64,000 bases of DNA from Calothrix anomala FACHB-343 (lineage in GTDB: Bacteria; Cyanobacteriota; Cyanobacteriia; Cyanobacteriales; Nostocaceae). This document shows positions 35,563-44,422 of this stretch, in pieces; within the stretch, counting starts at the first letter, position 1; each line of letters opens with the position of its first letter. The position numbers and the translations under genes were made by a program. Location: contig NZ_JACJQG010000028.1 of assembly GCF_014696435.1 (NCBI RefSeq), positions 1-64,000 of the forward strand. The letters run 5' to 3'. The notes beneath the pieces are model-generated. The model was not told where the DNA came from. It made no database searches and saw nothing but the letters and a program-made list of their open reading frames with translations.

Positions 35563-37224
35563 TTATTCTTCATCTTCTATGCCATTCCATTGGCTGATAC
35601 GGAAGATGACAAACTCTGCTGGTCTGACTGGACAAACACCGACTTCGATGTATAAACGTCCTAAAATTCTGGTTTCTGGTGGGTTAAGTTCTTCATCGCA
35701 TTTAACATAAAATGCTTGTTCTGGTGATGCACCAAATAAGGCACCTTCACGCCAAATTCTTTCTAGGAAGTTGCTGACGGTACGTTTGACTCTAGCCCAC
35801 AAATCTTCATCGTTGGGTTCAAAAACTACCCATTGAGTACCTAGTTCGATGGATTTTTCAATATAACTAATTAAGCGGCGGACGCTGATGTAGCGCCACT
35901 CGGTTTTATCTGGTTCTACTAGTGTTCTTGCGCCCCAGATGCGGATACCACGATTGGGGAAGTTGCGTATACAGTTAATTCCCAAGGGGTTTAACAGTTC
36001 CTGTTCGCGGAAGTTGGTTTCATAACCTAGACCGATGACGCCTCTAGGTACTTCGTTGGCTGGTGCTTTGTATACGCCTCTGGTTTCGTCGGTACGCGAC
36101 CACACACCCATGACATGTCCGCAAGGAGGGACGAGTATGGGATTACCGCGATCGCGTGGATTAGGTACTTTAATCCAAGGATAGTACAGCGCCGCAAACA
36201 TGGAACGGCGGTTAAATCTGTTTAACCACTCCACTACCTGTTGGGGTTTGGTTTGTTCTGGTGGTGGGTCGATTAATACCATGCGGTTGGGTGGGTTGGG
36301 AATGTCGCCACTAGCAGAACCCTCACACATACTAATCATTAGTTCCATGATGCCGTGGACTTGATCCAAGTTCATCACGCCTGATTGATAAGCCCGCATT
36401 AAGTCGGGACAAGCTAGCATGGTGATTTCATCGATTTCAAAAATCCCTCTTACCCCTGTGCGATCGTCGCGGACTCCTTCAAAGTCTCGCGAAAATCTAT
36501 CAACTGTTTGGGCGACAATGGGGGGCGCTAGTTCATACTGGCCATTAGTCGGACGCCGAGATAAAGGTTGTCCAGATTGAGAAATATCTTCGACGTTGAC
36601 ATACATGGAACCTCTCAAAGCCGCGATCGCATAAGTTGCTACTTGGCCGGGAACTTCGCGATTCATGGTTAAGTTCTCATATTGTTCGAGAACTTCATCA
36701 CCCCGACGGATTTGGACGGTAAAGTATTCCCCTGTATTTGGTGGTTGTTCGCCTTCTGTACCTTCTGGTAAGGCACGAGGGCCGCTATCGCTAATGAAAA
36801 TGTTAATTGCACCGCCTGCTGCTTGTTCGGGGCGTAATGTCAACCGGAGGGTAGGACGGTTACCGCGACCATTTATGCGAATGTTGGCTGGTTCTGGATT
36901 TGGCGGTTTGGGTGCGCCTGGTAATTGTGTACCGATACTAGTTATCCAACAGCGCCCGCCACCATTCATAAAGTAGCCATAAACGGCGAAGGGTAAATAA
37001 GCGTTGAAATCGGTGAAGCCATCGGAGTTAGGACGGGCAAAGTAGTTGAGATATTGCGTCCAGTTGGTGACCAACATGGGCTTAAATAGTTCAGCCCCAT
37101 CACGAATATCTTCGGTAAAGCCAACAAATCCACCAACTGCGGTGCTGACACCCTCTATTGGTCTACTACCTCTGTCTATTTCTTCAACATAGACACCAGG
37201 TGCAAAGTAATCTAGTCTAGCCAT
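35563..37224 (-). CDS. Contractile sheath protein
   Basis: 553 residues of the phage tail sheath family. The N-terminus DYFAPGVYVEEIDRGSRPIE with VSTAVGGFVGFTEDIRDG is diagnostic. An inserted outer domain is at about 105-250; the C-terminal core has NPLGINCIRNFPNRGIRIWG, YISVRRLISYIEKSIELGTQ, WVVFEPNDEDLW and the final strands RLYIEVGVCPVRPAEFVIFR. Subunits polymerise around the inner tube and contract to drive it. Length and domain layout match the cyanobacterial extracellular/thylakoid-anchored type better than T6SS TssC. Confidence 0.93.
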   Translation of the reverse strand: MARLDYFAPGVYVEEIDRGSRPIEGVSTAVGGFVGFTEDIRDGAELFKPMLVTNWTQYLNYFARPNSDGFTDFNAYLPFAVYGYFMNGGGRCWITSIGTQLPGAPKPPNPEPANIRINGRGNRPTLRLTLRPEQAAGGAINIFISDSGPRALPEGTEGEQPPNTGEYFTVQIRRGDEVLEQYENLTMNREVPGQVATYAIAALRGSMYVNVEDISQSGQPLSRRPTNGQYELAPPIVAQTVDRFSRDFEGVRDDRTGVRGIFEIDEITMLACPDLMRAYQSGVMNLDQVHGIMELMISMCEGSASGDIPNPPNRMVLIDPPPEQTKPQQVVEWLNRFNRRSMFAALYYPWIKVPNPRDRGNPILVPPCGHVMGVWSRTDETRGVYKAPANEVPRGVIGLGYETNFREQELLNPLGINCIRNFPNRGIRIWGARTLVEPDKTEWRYISVRRLISYIEKSIELGTQWVVFEPNDEDLWARVKRTVSNFLERIWREGALFGASPEQAFYVKCDEELNPPETRILGRLYIEVGVCPVRPAEFVIFRISQWNGIEDEE

Positions 37225-37256
37225 AAAAGTCTCTCCAATTTAGTTAAAAAGTAATG

Positions 37257-37292
37257 GTAGAGGGCAGAGGGCAGAGGGCAGAGGGCAGAAGG
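37257..37292. repeat. GGCAGAG heptamer array
   Basis: About five GGCAGAG copies in the 146-bp gap between the cap and sheath genes; an inverted CTCCTGC version is at 37351-37366 near the cap gene stop. Confidence 0.85.
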
Positions 37293-37370
37293 AAAAATCC
37301 CTTATTTGATTATTTTGGGTTAGCTTTGTGAAATATAAGAAACATAAAAGCCTCCTGCCTCCTGCCTTCG

Positions 37371-38210
37371 TTATTCAGGAGTTAGTAAGATTTCTTTGAA
37401 GCTATAATTTTGGCTATCCACCAAGACATTGACATTCTGGGGTAAGTAGCCGGGACAGTTGACTGTCAAGACATAATTACCCAGACGCATATCTTCAAAA
37501 AAGAACAGCCCTTCTTTATTGCTTATCGCTGATTTTTTAGTTCTTTGTATAGTTACTTCTGCTGTAGTTAGGGGTAAATTAGTAACTGCACTTTTCACCA
37601 TACCTGCGATCGCTACTCGCCTGGTAACTACTGTGCCGTTACCGTTCTCACTCAATTGGTTTTGCAAATTGAAAATCCGTTCGTAAACTAGCGGTACAAG
37701 GGTGGTTTGCGGTTCCACTGGAATCATGGCTGTGATATACAAGGCAGAACGCAATGGTACATTCAGCGCACTCCATAATGAACCAATCTCAATAGGTGGA
37801 TCTAAAGCCACTGTCAGAGCTAAATTCCCGTAACCCCGCAGTTCTGGAACTAAATAGTCTTCTTGCAAAGACCGATGACGCAGCAGTACTGTTAAGGCTT
37901 CGCTGAGTAAATGATGTTCGCCTAAGGCGGTTCGATCCCAGGCTGTTAATAGCATAGAGACATCAAACCAATTAGGCGACCAACCTACAGATGTGGGTTG
38001 TAAACTCCGTGAAGCTTTACGTTCCACTTGTCTACCAGATTGTTGAAATTGCTTACTCTCACGAATGTCGTAAATATACAAATTGAGAGTTGGCCCTGCA
38101 CCCTCTTCCCGTCGATTACTAGGATGACTAAAGTCAATTTGCTCTGTACTGGTGAGTGAGGTTCCTCCAGCTAGAATTTCTGCTAAAGTTTGAAGAACGA
38201 AGATAAGCAT
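37371..38210 (-). CDS. Pvc16/DUF4255-type sheath-cap protein with C-terminal carboxypeptidase-regulatory-like domain
   Basis: 279 residues. Residues 1-190 match the DUF4255/Pvc16 N-terminal family, whose members cap the distal end of injection-system tubes: VLQTLAEILAGG, PTLNLYIYDIRESKQFQQSG, WFDVSMLLTAWDRTALGEHH, LLSEALTVLLRH. Residues about 200-279 form a carboxypeptidase-regulatory-like beta-sandwich (VAIAGMVKSAVTNLPLTTAE, NKEGLFFFEDMRLGNYVLTV). It is the first gene of the minus-strand operon, so its promoter should be in the 400 bp upstream, which is full of palindromes. Confidence 0.85.
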   Translation of the reverse strand: MLIFVLQTLAEILAGGTSLTSTEQIDFSHPSNRREEGAGPTLNLYIYDIRESKQFQQSGRQVERKASRSLQPTSVGWSPNWFDVSMLLTAWDRTALGEHHLLSEALTVLLRHRSLQEDYLVPELRGYGNLALTVALDPPIEIGSLWSALNVPLRSALYITAMIPVEPQTTLVPLVYERIFNLQNQLSENGNGTVVTRRVAIAGMVKSAVTNLPLTTAEVTIQRTKKSAISNKEGLFFFEDMRLGNYVLTVNCPGYLPQNVNVLVDSQNYSFKEILLTPE

Positions 38211-38618
38211 GAAGGTAGTTGGCTGGTAGCGAATCCAGATGTATCTAGACTATCTGTACCTACCAGGGGAAGTTAATTAGACTTTTGTCGAGATTTTTAT
38301 GGCGCTGTGCGTGTCAGTTGTCGGTTGCTAGAGACGCGATTAATCGCGTCTGTACAAGTGTCAGTTGTCAGTTGTTCAAAAAATCTGGTCTAATACCTGC
38401 GTATAGCAAGTCTTTTTAGTAGGGGCGGGTTCACCGATATCTTCATTGATTCATAAAGATCCAAATAAACCCGCCCCTACAAAACTCAATGACTATGGGT
38501 GGAGTTTTTTATCAAGTGGATTTTTTTTACACCAGCATTTACTGACTTAGTAAAATTTGTTAATAAAAATATCTGGTTATTATACTAAATAGTTATACAA
38601 TTAATTGATGTGCTGAAG
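38211..38618. other. Divergent gap with two palindromic elements
   Basis: Between the injection-system cap gene and the ArsR gene. AGACGCGAT/ATCGCGTCT (38332-38351) and a 62-bp element with arms GTAGGGGCGGGTT (38419-38431) and AACCCGCCCCTAC (38468-38480). The promoters of both operons must be here; the AT-rich 38560-38600 stretch (TTATACTAAAT, AGTTATACAAT) could hold that of arsR. Confidence 0.6.
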
Positions 38619-39008
38619 ATGCAACCTCCTATGCCAGAACCAAAGCCATCTCAGACTAATTCAACAGTACTTGTGGCTCTTGCTGATTATTTTAAGGTGC
38701 TATCAGAAGTTAGCCGACTACAAATTTTAACTTGTTTAAAGTCAGGGCCGATGAATGTGATGGATTTGGTGGATGCCACAGGCTTAGGACAAGCAAATCT
38801 CTCCAAGCATCTGAAAGTGTTAACTCAAGCGGGGTTGGTATCGCGTCAAACGAAAGGTACTAATGCTTTTTACGCAATTACCGATCCGATGATTTTTGAG
38901 CTTTGCGATTTAGCGTGCGATCGCATTAGCCAACACATGTTACAACAAAGCGAAAGTCTCAAAGCGCTGCGAGATAATACAGCAGTGTTTTCTGAAAATA
39001 GGGGTTAG
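38619..39008 (+). CDS. ArsR-family transcriptional regulator
   Basis: 129 residues from ATG 38619 (MQPPMPEPK); a GTG at 38610 would add three. A winged helix is at about 25-105: ALADYFKVLSEVSRLQILTC, NVMDLVDATGLGQANLSKHL (recognition helix) and KVLTQAGLVSRQTKGTNAFY. The family represses via metal or redox sensing; the classical ELCVC metal box is absent, although LCDLAC near the C-terminus has two Cys. The last codons enter a GGGGCTA repeat. The flavin oxidoreductase follows 117 bp downstream on the same strand and may be its target. Confidence 0.88.
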   Translation: MQPPMPEPKPSQTNSTVLVALADYFKVLSEVSRLQILTCLKSGPMNVMDLVDATGLGQANLSKHLKVLTQAGLVSRQTKGTNAFYAITDPMIFELCDLACDRISQHMLQQSESLKALRDNTAVFSENRG

Positions 39009-39124
39009 GGGCTAGGGGCTAGGGGACAAGGAGGACAAGGGGGCGAAATGACTAATGACTAACTCATCCGCGATGTGAGTTACATTGGAGTGATAAAATT
39101 ACTACACAGTTATTTAGTTAATTA

Positions 39125-40234
39125 ATGCGTAAGTCTATTATGACTGATATCCTCTCGCCTCTGCGGATTGGCAAACATCTTGCCCGCTATCCCATAGTTC
39201 AAGGCGCAATGGCTGTGCGGGTTGCTGGTGCTAACCTAGCTGGATCTGTTGCTAATGCTGGAGGAATCGGTACGATCGCCTCAATGGGATTGGGGTTATC
39301 TTCTCCTTATTTTGAGCAACGCAAACGCAGCAGCTTTTTTAAGGCTAATCGCCTGGCTTTGATTGATGAATTAACCAAAGTACGCCAAATTAGCCCAGAT
39401 GGGATTATTGGTGTAAATGTATTAGTTGCTACTAGAGATTATCTTATTTTAGCGCAGACGGCTGCGGCTAATGGTGCCAATCTGATCGTTACTGGAGGCG
39501 GATTACCGTTATCTTTACCAGAGTATACTGCTGATTATCCAGATGTAGCACTGGTGCCGAGTGTAGCCAACCTTTACTCAGCGCAGTTAATCTGCCAAAC
39601 TTGGCAACAGAAATATAACCGCCTACCTGATGCTTTAATTGTGGAAAATTGCCAGTTTGTTGGCGGACATTTTACCGAATGCGATCGCGTGAATTTACCA
39701 GGATTCTCTGTGGCTACTGTGCTTTACGAATTGCGCCATTATTGCCAAGAGAAGTTAGGGGTAAAGATTCCGTTAATTGTGACAGGGGGAATTAGCGATC
39801 GCACTGATATCGATTTGATGATGGTGCTGGGAGCAGATGGGGTACAAATCGGTACTCGCTTCATCACTACAGAAGAATGTGATGCCGATCGCCGTTATAA
39901 AGAATATCATCTTAATGCCTTTAGAGAAGATGTTGTCACCGTACCCAGTCCAGTAGGCAAAATGACTCGTGCTTTACGTAATACCTTTGCCCAAGAAGTT
40001 ATGGACGGCTGCTTAAGCAAAGAACAGCGCTGCATTGCTAACTGTTTAGAGACATGTTTATTTCGGGATACAGGTAAAACCTATTGCATTCTCCAAGCAC
40101 TAGCTAAAGCTGCAAATGGAGATGTTGAGAATGGTTTAATCTTTTCTGGGGCGAATGTTAGGTACACTGAGCAAATCATGTCAATTGCAGAACTGATGGC
40201 AGAATTAACCCAGCCTTGTAATATTCCGGTTTAA
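39125..40234 (+). CDS. Nitronate monooxygenase / FabK-like flavin oxidoreductase
   Basis: 369 residues; the start may be at Met6 (MTDILSPLRIGKHLARYPIV). FMN-dependent TIM barrel: QGAMAVRVAGANLAGSVANA, GGIGTIASMG, IIGVNVLVATRDY, ANLIVTGGGLP, GGHF (His at the catalytic position), PLIVTGGISDRTD, GADGVQIGTRFITTEEC. A Cys cluster CIANCLETCLFRD near the C-terminus is common in the NAD(P)H-dependent 2-nitropropane dioxygenase-like subgroup. It may detoxify nitronates or act as an enoyl reductase-like enzyme; substrate is uncertain. Confidence 0.85.
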   Translation: MRKSIMTDILSPLRIGKHLARYPIVQGAMAVRVAGANLAGSVANAGGIGTIASMGLGLSSPYFEQRKRSSFFKANRLALIDELTKVRQISPDGIIGVNVLVATRDYLILAQTAAANGANLIVTGGGLPLSLPEYTADYPDVALVPSVANLYSAQLICQTWQQKYNRLPDALIVENCQFVGGHFTECDRVNLPGFSVATVLYELRHYCQEKLGVKIPLIVTGGISDRTDIDLMMVLGADGVQIGTRFITTEECDADRRYKEYHLNAFREDVVTVPSPVGKMTRALRNTFAQEVMDGCLSKEQRCIANCLETCLFRDTGKTYCILQALAKAANGDVENGLIFSGANVRYTEQIMSIAELMAELTQPCNIPV

Positions 40235-40301
40235 GGTTGCTACAGATGGCTAACAGGGGATGCGATCGCGCTCCAGTTGTCAATCAAAAGTCGAGTAATT
40301 T

Positions 40302-41015
40302 ATGGATGTGGATGAAATTCTCAAACGTTATAGCGCTGGAGAACGCAGTTTTCCACGAGTCAATTTACAAGAAGCAGAACTTACAAATGCAATTTTAACA
40401 GGTGCCGATTTTAGCTATGCAGATTTACGTCAGACACGGTTGGGCAAAACTAATTTGAGTCAAGCTACTCTCAAACAAGCAGATCTTAGTGAAGCGCTGC
40501 TCTGGGGTACAGATTTGAGCGATGCAGATTTATCTGGTGCTTTGCTGCGGGAAGCAGATTTGACGAGTGCAAAACTACTTCAAACTAATTTAACAGCAGC
40601 TAATTTAATTAAAGCTAGTTTATGCGGTGCGAATTTAACAGGTGCTAAACTTTCCCGTTCGCTACTGTTTCAAGCAGACTTACGCCCTAGTTCCGATCAG
40701 CGCACAGATTTAGGATATGCAATTTTAACTGAGGCAGATTTGAGCTACGCTGACTTAAGAGCCGCTACTATGCATCATGCTAACTTGGATAAAGCCAAAT
40801 TGTGCCGCGCCAACCTCAGCCGCAGACTTCAGTGGGGGGATTTGGCTACAGATTTGAGCGGAGCGAGTTTGCAAGGAGCCGATCTCAGCTATGCGAATCT
40901 TGATGGCGCAATTTTGCGCAATGCGAATTTGCAAGGAGCAGATTTAACCGGAGCTATTCTTGATGATGTTGACTTTCAAGGGGCGATTATGCCCGATGGT
41001 ACAGTTCATGATTAA
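40302..41015 (+). CDS. Pentapeptide-repeat protein
   Basis: 237 residues almost wholly built of A(D/N)LxX pentapeptides (LSEADLTSA-like units such as ADLSYADLRAA, ANLTGAKLSR, ADLSYANLDGA). The fold is a right-handed square beta-helix. A short non-repeat start MDVDEILKRYSAGERSFPRV precedes it, and a short break lies near DLRPSSDQRTDLG. No signal peptide. Such proteins are abundant in cyanobacteria; function is unknown for most. Located 67 bp after the flavin oxidoreductase on the same strand. Confidence 0.88.
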   Translation: MDVDEILKRYSAGERSFPRVNLQEAELTNAILTGADFSYADLRQTRLGKTNLSQATLKQADLSEALLWGTDLSDADLSGALLREADLTSAKLLQTNLTAANLIKASLCGANLTGAKLSRSLLFQADLRPSSDQRTDLGYAILTEADLSYADLRAATMHHANLDKAKLCRANLSRRLQWGDLATDLSGASLQGADLSYANLDGAILRNANLQGADLTGAILDDVDFQGAIMPDGTVHD

Positions 41016-41287
41016 GAGTGGTTGCTCTAGATAAATCAATTTTTGATTTTAGATTCTGTGACTGCTTTGAGGTTACAGACATGTTTAGATTTTAAATTTT
41101 GTTTAATCCAAAATTTAAAATCTAAAATCTAAAATTTGGTGAATTAACCCCACCACACAAAGAGATGGGGCTGGCGATTTTCCAGACAGATACTAATTTA
41201 GGCACTTTCTTTGCGTCAAACACTTGTGAAAGTCGTTCTCTGAATCTAGAACATTGCTAGATGTTTTTCTTGCAAGATAACAATTGT

Positions 41288-41554
41288 TTAATCATAAAAG
41301 TTATCTATTCTTAAATCTCGCCAAATTTCTGAAACTTGCCAGCCGGAATTACCAACTGATTGAATCAGAGGACGATCGCGCAATGGAATATATGTGGATT
41401 CTTGATAGTTAACATCAAGTACTGGCTGTTGTTGAATTGTGGATTCTGGAATCTCAAAAGTATCATCGCTGGAAGCCGGCTGAGATAACTCTTCTTGTAC
41501 TTCTGGCTTTGGCAGAATGGGTTTTTCAATTCTTTTGATGAGTTGGATATCCAT
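41288..41554 (-). CDS. Small acidic hypothetical protein
   Basis: 88 residues, rich in Pro, Glu, Gln and Ser: MDIQLIKRIEKPILPKPEVQ, then a disordered middle, and a more structured end SVGNSGWQVSEIWRDLRIDN. No membrane span or signal. I do not recognise it. A gap of 272 bp on the left holds AAAATCT-type short repeats (41100-41140); the right gap is HIP1-rich. Confidence 0.5.
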   Translation of the reverse strand: MDIQLIKRIEKPILPKPEVQEELSQPASSDDTFEIPESTIQQQPVLDVNYQESTYIPLRDRPLIQSVGNSGWQVSEIWRDLRIDNFYD

Positions 41555-42079
41555 TGACGTTTAAATTGTATGATTTGACAAAAAAATAATTCTCTGAGCG
41601 AGAATTAAGAACAGCACAATCTAGTCTTTCCCAAACTAACAGATAAATCCGTAAAAAGTTGTTGTAAAGTTTGGTGTTGAAAATTACTTAAGCTAGTCTA
41701 GGATACAACAAAATTATCCCTAGAGGAAGTGATAACTTAGGTGTAGCCAAAGCTAATAACGAGATTTTTGGATAAGCGATCGCCTCAGTTCCTTTACCTA
41801 GCCTGGAAAATATTACTTTTGAGGTAGTTGTACAACATCAGAGTCAACTTTACCTTAACCTTAACTATATTTAGCATTTGCAAATTTTAAATTTTGCGAT
41901 CGCATCATCAAGCAAAAATCGCTTCATGAATTTACCTGCGATCTCATCGTCACCCAATGCGATCGCTTTTTCACACCATACAATCATATTAATGCGATCG
42001 CGACAAACTTATCCCCTTTCCATATACATTTGACAATCACCTCCCTAAAAGTGCGGTGATTGTCAAAATCGCCAAATCG
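41555..42079. other. HIP1-rich gap with P450 hairpin at 42030-42066
   Basis: 525 bp. A perfect 12-bp hairpin TTGACAATCACC/GGTGATTGTCAA (42030-42041 and 42055-42066) lies 13 nt after the P450 stop, likely its terminator although a T-run is missing. Three HIP1 octamers lie within about 110 bp at 41890-42002, with one more at 41777. No ORF is supported. Confidence 0.6.
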
Positions 42080-43453
42080 TTAGATATTACTCGACTCTAA
42101 AGTCCGAGATGGTAAACGATGATGGTTTTTTGCTACAATTTGCACGCTGCGATTAGGCCCTGTTACCAAACCACGCCGTTTTGGATAAATCTCTAGATTC
42201 TCATCGACTAGCGCCAAATCCCAACTAGAAAGAATTTTTGCTAATATTACTTTCATTTCATACTGGGCAAATGCCATACCTATACAGCGTCTCACACCAC
42301 CGCCAAAGGGTAAAAACTCATAAGGCGAAAATTGACGTTCTAAAAAGCGTTCTGGTTTAAATTCTTGATGTTGTGGATATAAATCTTCGCGTTGGTGAGT
42401 TAAATAAATGGAACCAAGAACGATTGTACCGGGTTCTAAATCGTAACCGCATAAAGATACAGGTTCTCTGACTACACGGGGGAAAGTTAACATTCCTACA
42501 GGATAAATTCGCAAGGATTCGCAGCAAACAGCGTTAAGATATGGTGATTTAAACACGCTGCTGGGGTCTGGATTTTCACCTAAAGTATCTAATTCTTGTA
42601 ATAGTTTTTCCTTAACTGATGGTAACTTATGAATCCAGTACAATGCCCAAGTTAATGCTGTGGCTGTGGTTTCATGTCCTGCTGTTAACAGTGTCATCAA
42701 TTCATCGCGCAATTCTGCATCAGTCATGGCTTCACCAGCTTCATCACGCGCTGCCATCAGTAAACTCAGAATATCAGTCCGCGATGGATCGGGATGATCT
42801 CGCCGTTCTTGAATTTCTGCGTTTAATAGTTCGTGAACGCGCTGTTTACGACGCAAAAATCTTCCCCAAGAACTGCGGGGGCCTAAATCCATTCTTAAGG
42901 CGGGAAAATACAGTTCTACAACCCTTAAAGGCGAGTTTTCATTTAGCATTACTGCTAAAATTTCCTCTAATTCTTGGGCGCGGGGGCCTTCGTATAATCC
43001 AAATACAGCTTGCATAATTATCCGCATGGTAATAATTTGCATTGCCGATCTAGTACAAAATGGTTTATCTATTTCCCATTGACTAATTACCTGGGTTGTA
43101 ACTTTATTAATTACCTGTCCATAGGTACGCATTCTATCACCGTGAAACGGCGGCATTAATAATTGACGTTGACGGCGATGTACTTCTCCGCTAACTGTAA
43201 TTACAGAATTTTTTCCTAGCATTGGTTCAAATACCGTGTTGAAATCGCTAGGTGCGGCAAATTCTTTTGTATCGCTAGTCAACATTTTTTCTAAAGCCTG
43301 GGGATTGCTAACAAACACCACAGGTGCATTTAATTGCATGGTAAAAATATCACCATAGCGCTGGGCACAATCTGTCATGAAAGGCATTGGTTGGAAAATC
43401 CACTTCAGCATTTGCACAAGCGCTGGAGATTTTGGGACATGAGGCAATTTCAT
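42080..43453 (-). CDS. Cytochrome P450 (CYP110-like)
   Basis: 457 residues. The heme-binding loop FLPFGGGVRRCIGMAFAQYE is near residue 380 with the Cys thiolate ligand. The I-helix oxygen motif is AGHETTATAL, the K-helix ExxR is ESLRIYPVG and the PERF-like region is FKPERFLERQF. No signal anchor, so it is soluble or peripheral. The sequence start PHVPKSPALVQMLKWIFQPM and overall form match the CYP110 group common in filamentous cyanobacteria, which hydroxylates fatty acids or terpenes. No ferredoxin or terpene gene is next to it. Confidence 0.9.
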   Translation of the reverse strand: MKLPHVPKSPALVQMLKWIFQPMPFMTDCAQRYGDIFTMQLNAPVVFVSNPQALEKMLTSDTKEFAAPSDFNTVFEPMLGKNSVITVSGEVHRRQRQLLMPPFHGDRMRTYGQVINKVTTQVISQWEIDKPFCTRSAMQIITMRIIMQAVFGLYEGPRAQELEEILAVMLNENSPLRVVELYFPALRMDLGPRSSWGRFLRRKQRVHELLNAEIQERRDHPDPSRTDILSLLMAARDEAGEAMTDAELRDELMTLLTAGHETTATALTWALYWIHKLPSVKEKLLQELDTLGENPDPSSVFKSPYLNAVCCESLRIYPVGMLTFPRVVREPVSLCGYDLEPGTIVLGSIYLTHQREDLYPQHQEFKPERFLERQFSPYEFLPFGGGVRRCIGMAFAQYEMKVILAKILSSWDLALVDENLEIYPKRRGLVTGPNRSVQIVAKNHHRLPSRTLESSNI

Positions 43454-43526
43454 AGGCTTAATTTGTTGGGTTAATTCTGTTTTGCCAATGAATTTTGCCG
43501 AATAAAATTAAATATTTCTGCATTTA

Positions 43527-43836
43527 AAATACATAAAATACAGAGCATATTAAATGTGTTTTTAAAGTAGCAATAATAGCTATTTATAAGTAATAATTAG
43601 CGATTGGTAATTAAGTAATGCGATTAATCTCGTTTCCAGCCTCCGGCTGGAAATGCGGATTGCGAGGCTCCGCCTCAATTTATCAGATAAGAGGCGGCAG
43701 CCCACAGATCATCGCTCCCACGCAGAGCATGGGAGCTAGATGAAATACATAAATTACAGATCCTATTGAATTTATATTTAAAGTAGCAATAATGGCTATT
43801 TGCAAGTAATAATTAGCGATTGGTAATTAAGTAATG
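43527..43836. repeat. 94-bp direct repeats flanking a 122-bp palindromic insert
   Basis: Two 94-bp direct copies (43527-43620 and 43743-43836) align without gaps, both ending GGTAATTAAGTAATG. Between them is a 122-bp segment of palindromes: TTCCAGCC-TCC-GGCTGGAA, GAGGC-TCC-GCCTC and a CTCCCACGCAGAGCATGGGAG hairpin. This is the left part of a 1.2-kb gene-free stretch (43454-44629) made almost entirely of repeats. Confidence 0.85.
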
Positions 43837-43910
43837 CACAAAAAACAACAAAGCATAGCTACACAGCATTTTATTGTCAAGCATTGCAATTTTTGAGCAA
43901 GCAATATAAC

Positions 43911-44225
43911 TTTTTACTTGCGGAAAACACTAAAACGAGTGCGCGATTTACCTAAACGAGTAAGCGATATGGCTTTTTACTTGCGGAAAACACTAAAATG
44001 AGTGCGCGATTTACCGAAATGAGTAAGTGATATGGCTTTTTGAGTAGGTGAAATAGTATTTTACTTGCGGAAAACACCAAAATGAGAACTTGTTAAGGCT
44101 TAATGAGAAGGTGAAATGGCTTTTTGCTTACCTAAAACAAGAAAATGGGTACTTGATTTTGATAAATGAGAAAGCGAAATGCTTTTTTGTTTACGAAAAA
44201 TTTAAAAATGAGTACTGAATATGTG
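43911..44225. repeat. Degenerate tandem repeat, 63-bp unit of three ~21-bp subunits
   Basis: Units starting TTTTTACTTGCGGAAAACAC are at 43911, 43974 (exactly 63 bp apart) and 44058; later units are more diverged. Each unit divides into subunits like AAACGAGTGCGCGATTTAC and AACGAGTAAGCGATATGGC. No frame stays open across it on either strand, so it is not a coding repeat now. Confidence 0.75.
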
Positions 44226-44254
44226 TAAATGATAAATTTGGCGAATTTTGCCCC

Positions 44255-44372
44255 GCAAGGAACTGAAGTTCCTTGCTAATAGCCAAAGTCATCTAAAGAT
44301 GACTAAATATCCTCAAAATCTTGAGTCTACTTTAGTAGACTTGGACTTTGTCCCTTGGAATTCATTCCAAGG
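44255..44372. repeat. Multi-hairpin palindromic element, copy 2
   Basis: Same architecture as 1484-1608: GCAAGGAACT/AGTTCCTTGC (44255-44276), AGTCATCT/AGATGACT (44287-44304), AGTCTACT/AGTAGACT (44324-44341) and CCTTGGAAT/ATTCCAAGG (44353-44372), plus a closing stem CAAAGTC (44284-44290)/GACTTTG (44344-44350). Stem bases differ from copy 1 in complementary fashion. Confidence 0.8.
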
Positions 44373-44422
44373 CGAATGAGAAAGCCTACGCTGAAGCTAT
44401 TTTTAGCTTAAGTTGAGACTAA

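Noticed and set aside
43911-44225. CRISPR array
   Set aside because: Repeats are contiguous and degenerate, without unique spacers of constant length, and no cas gene is present.
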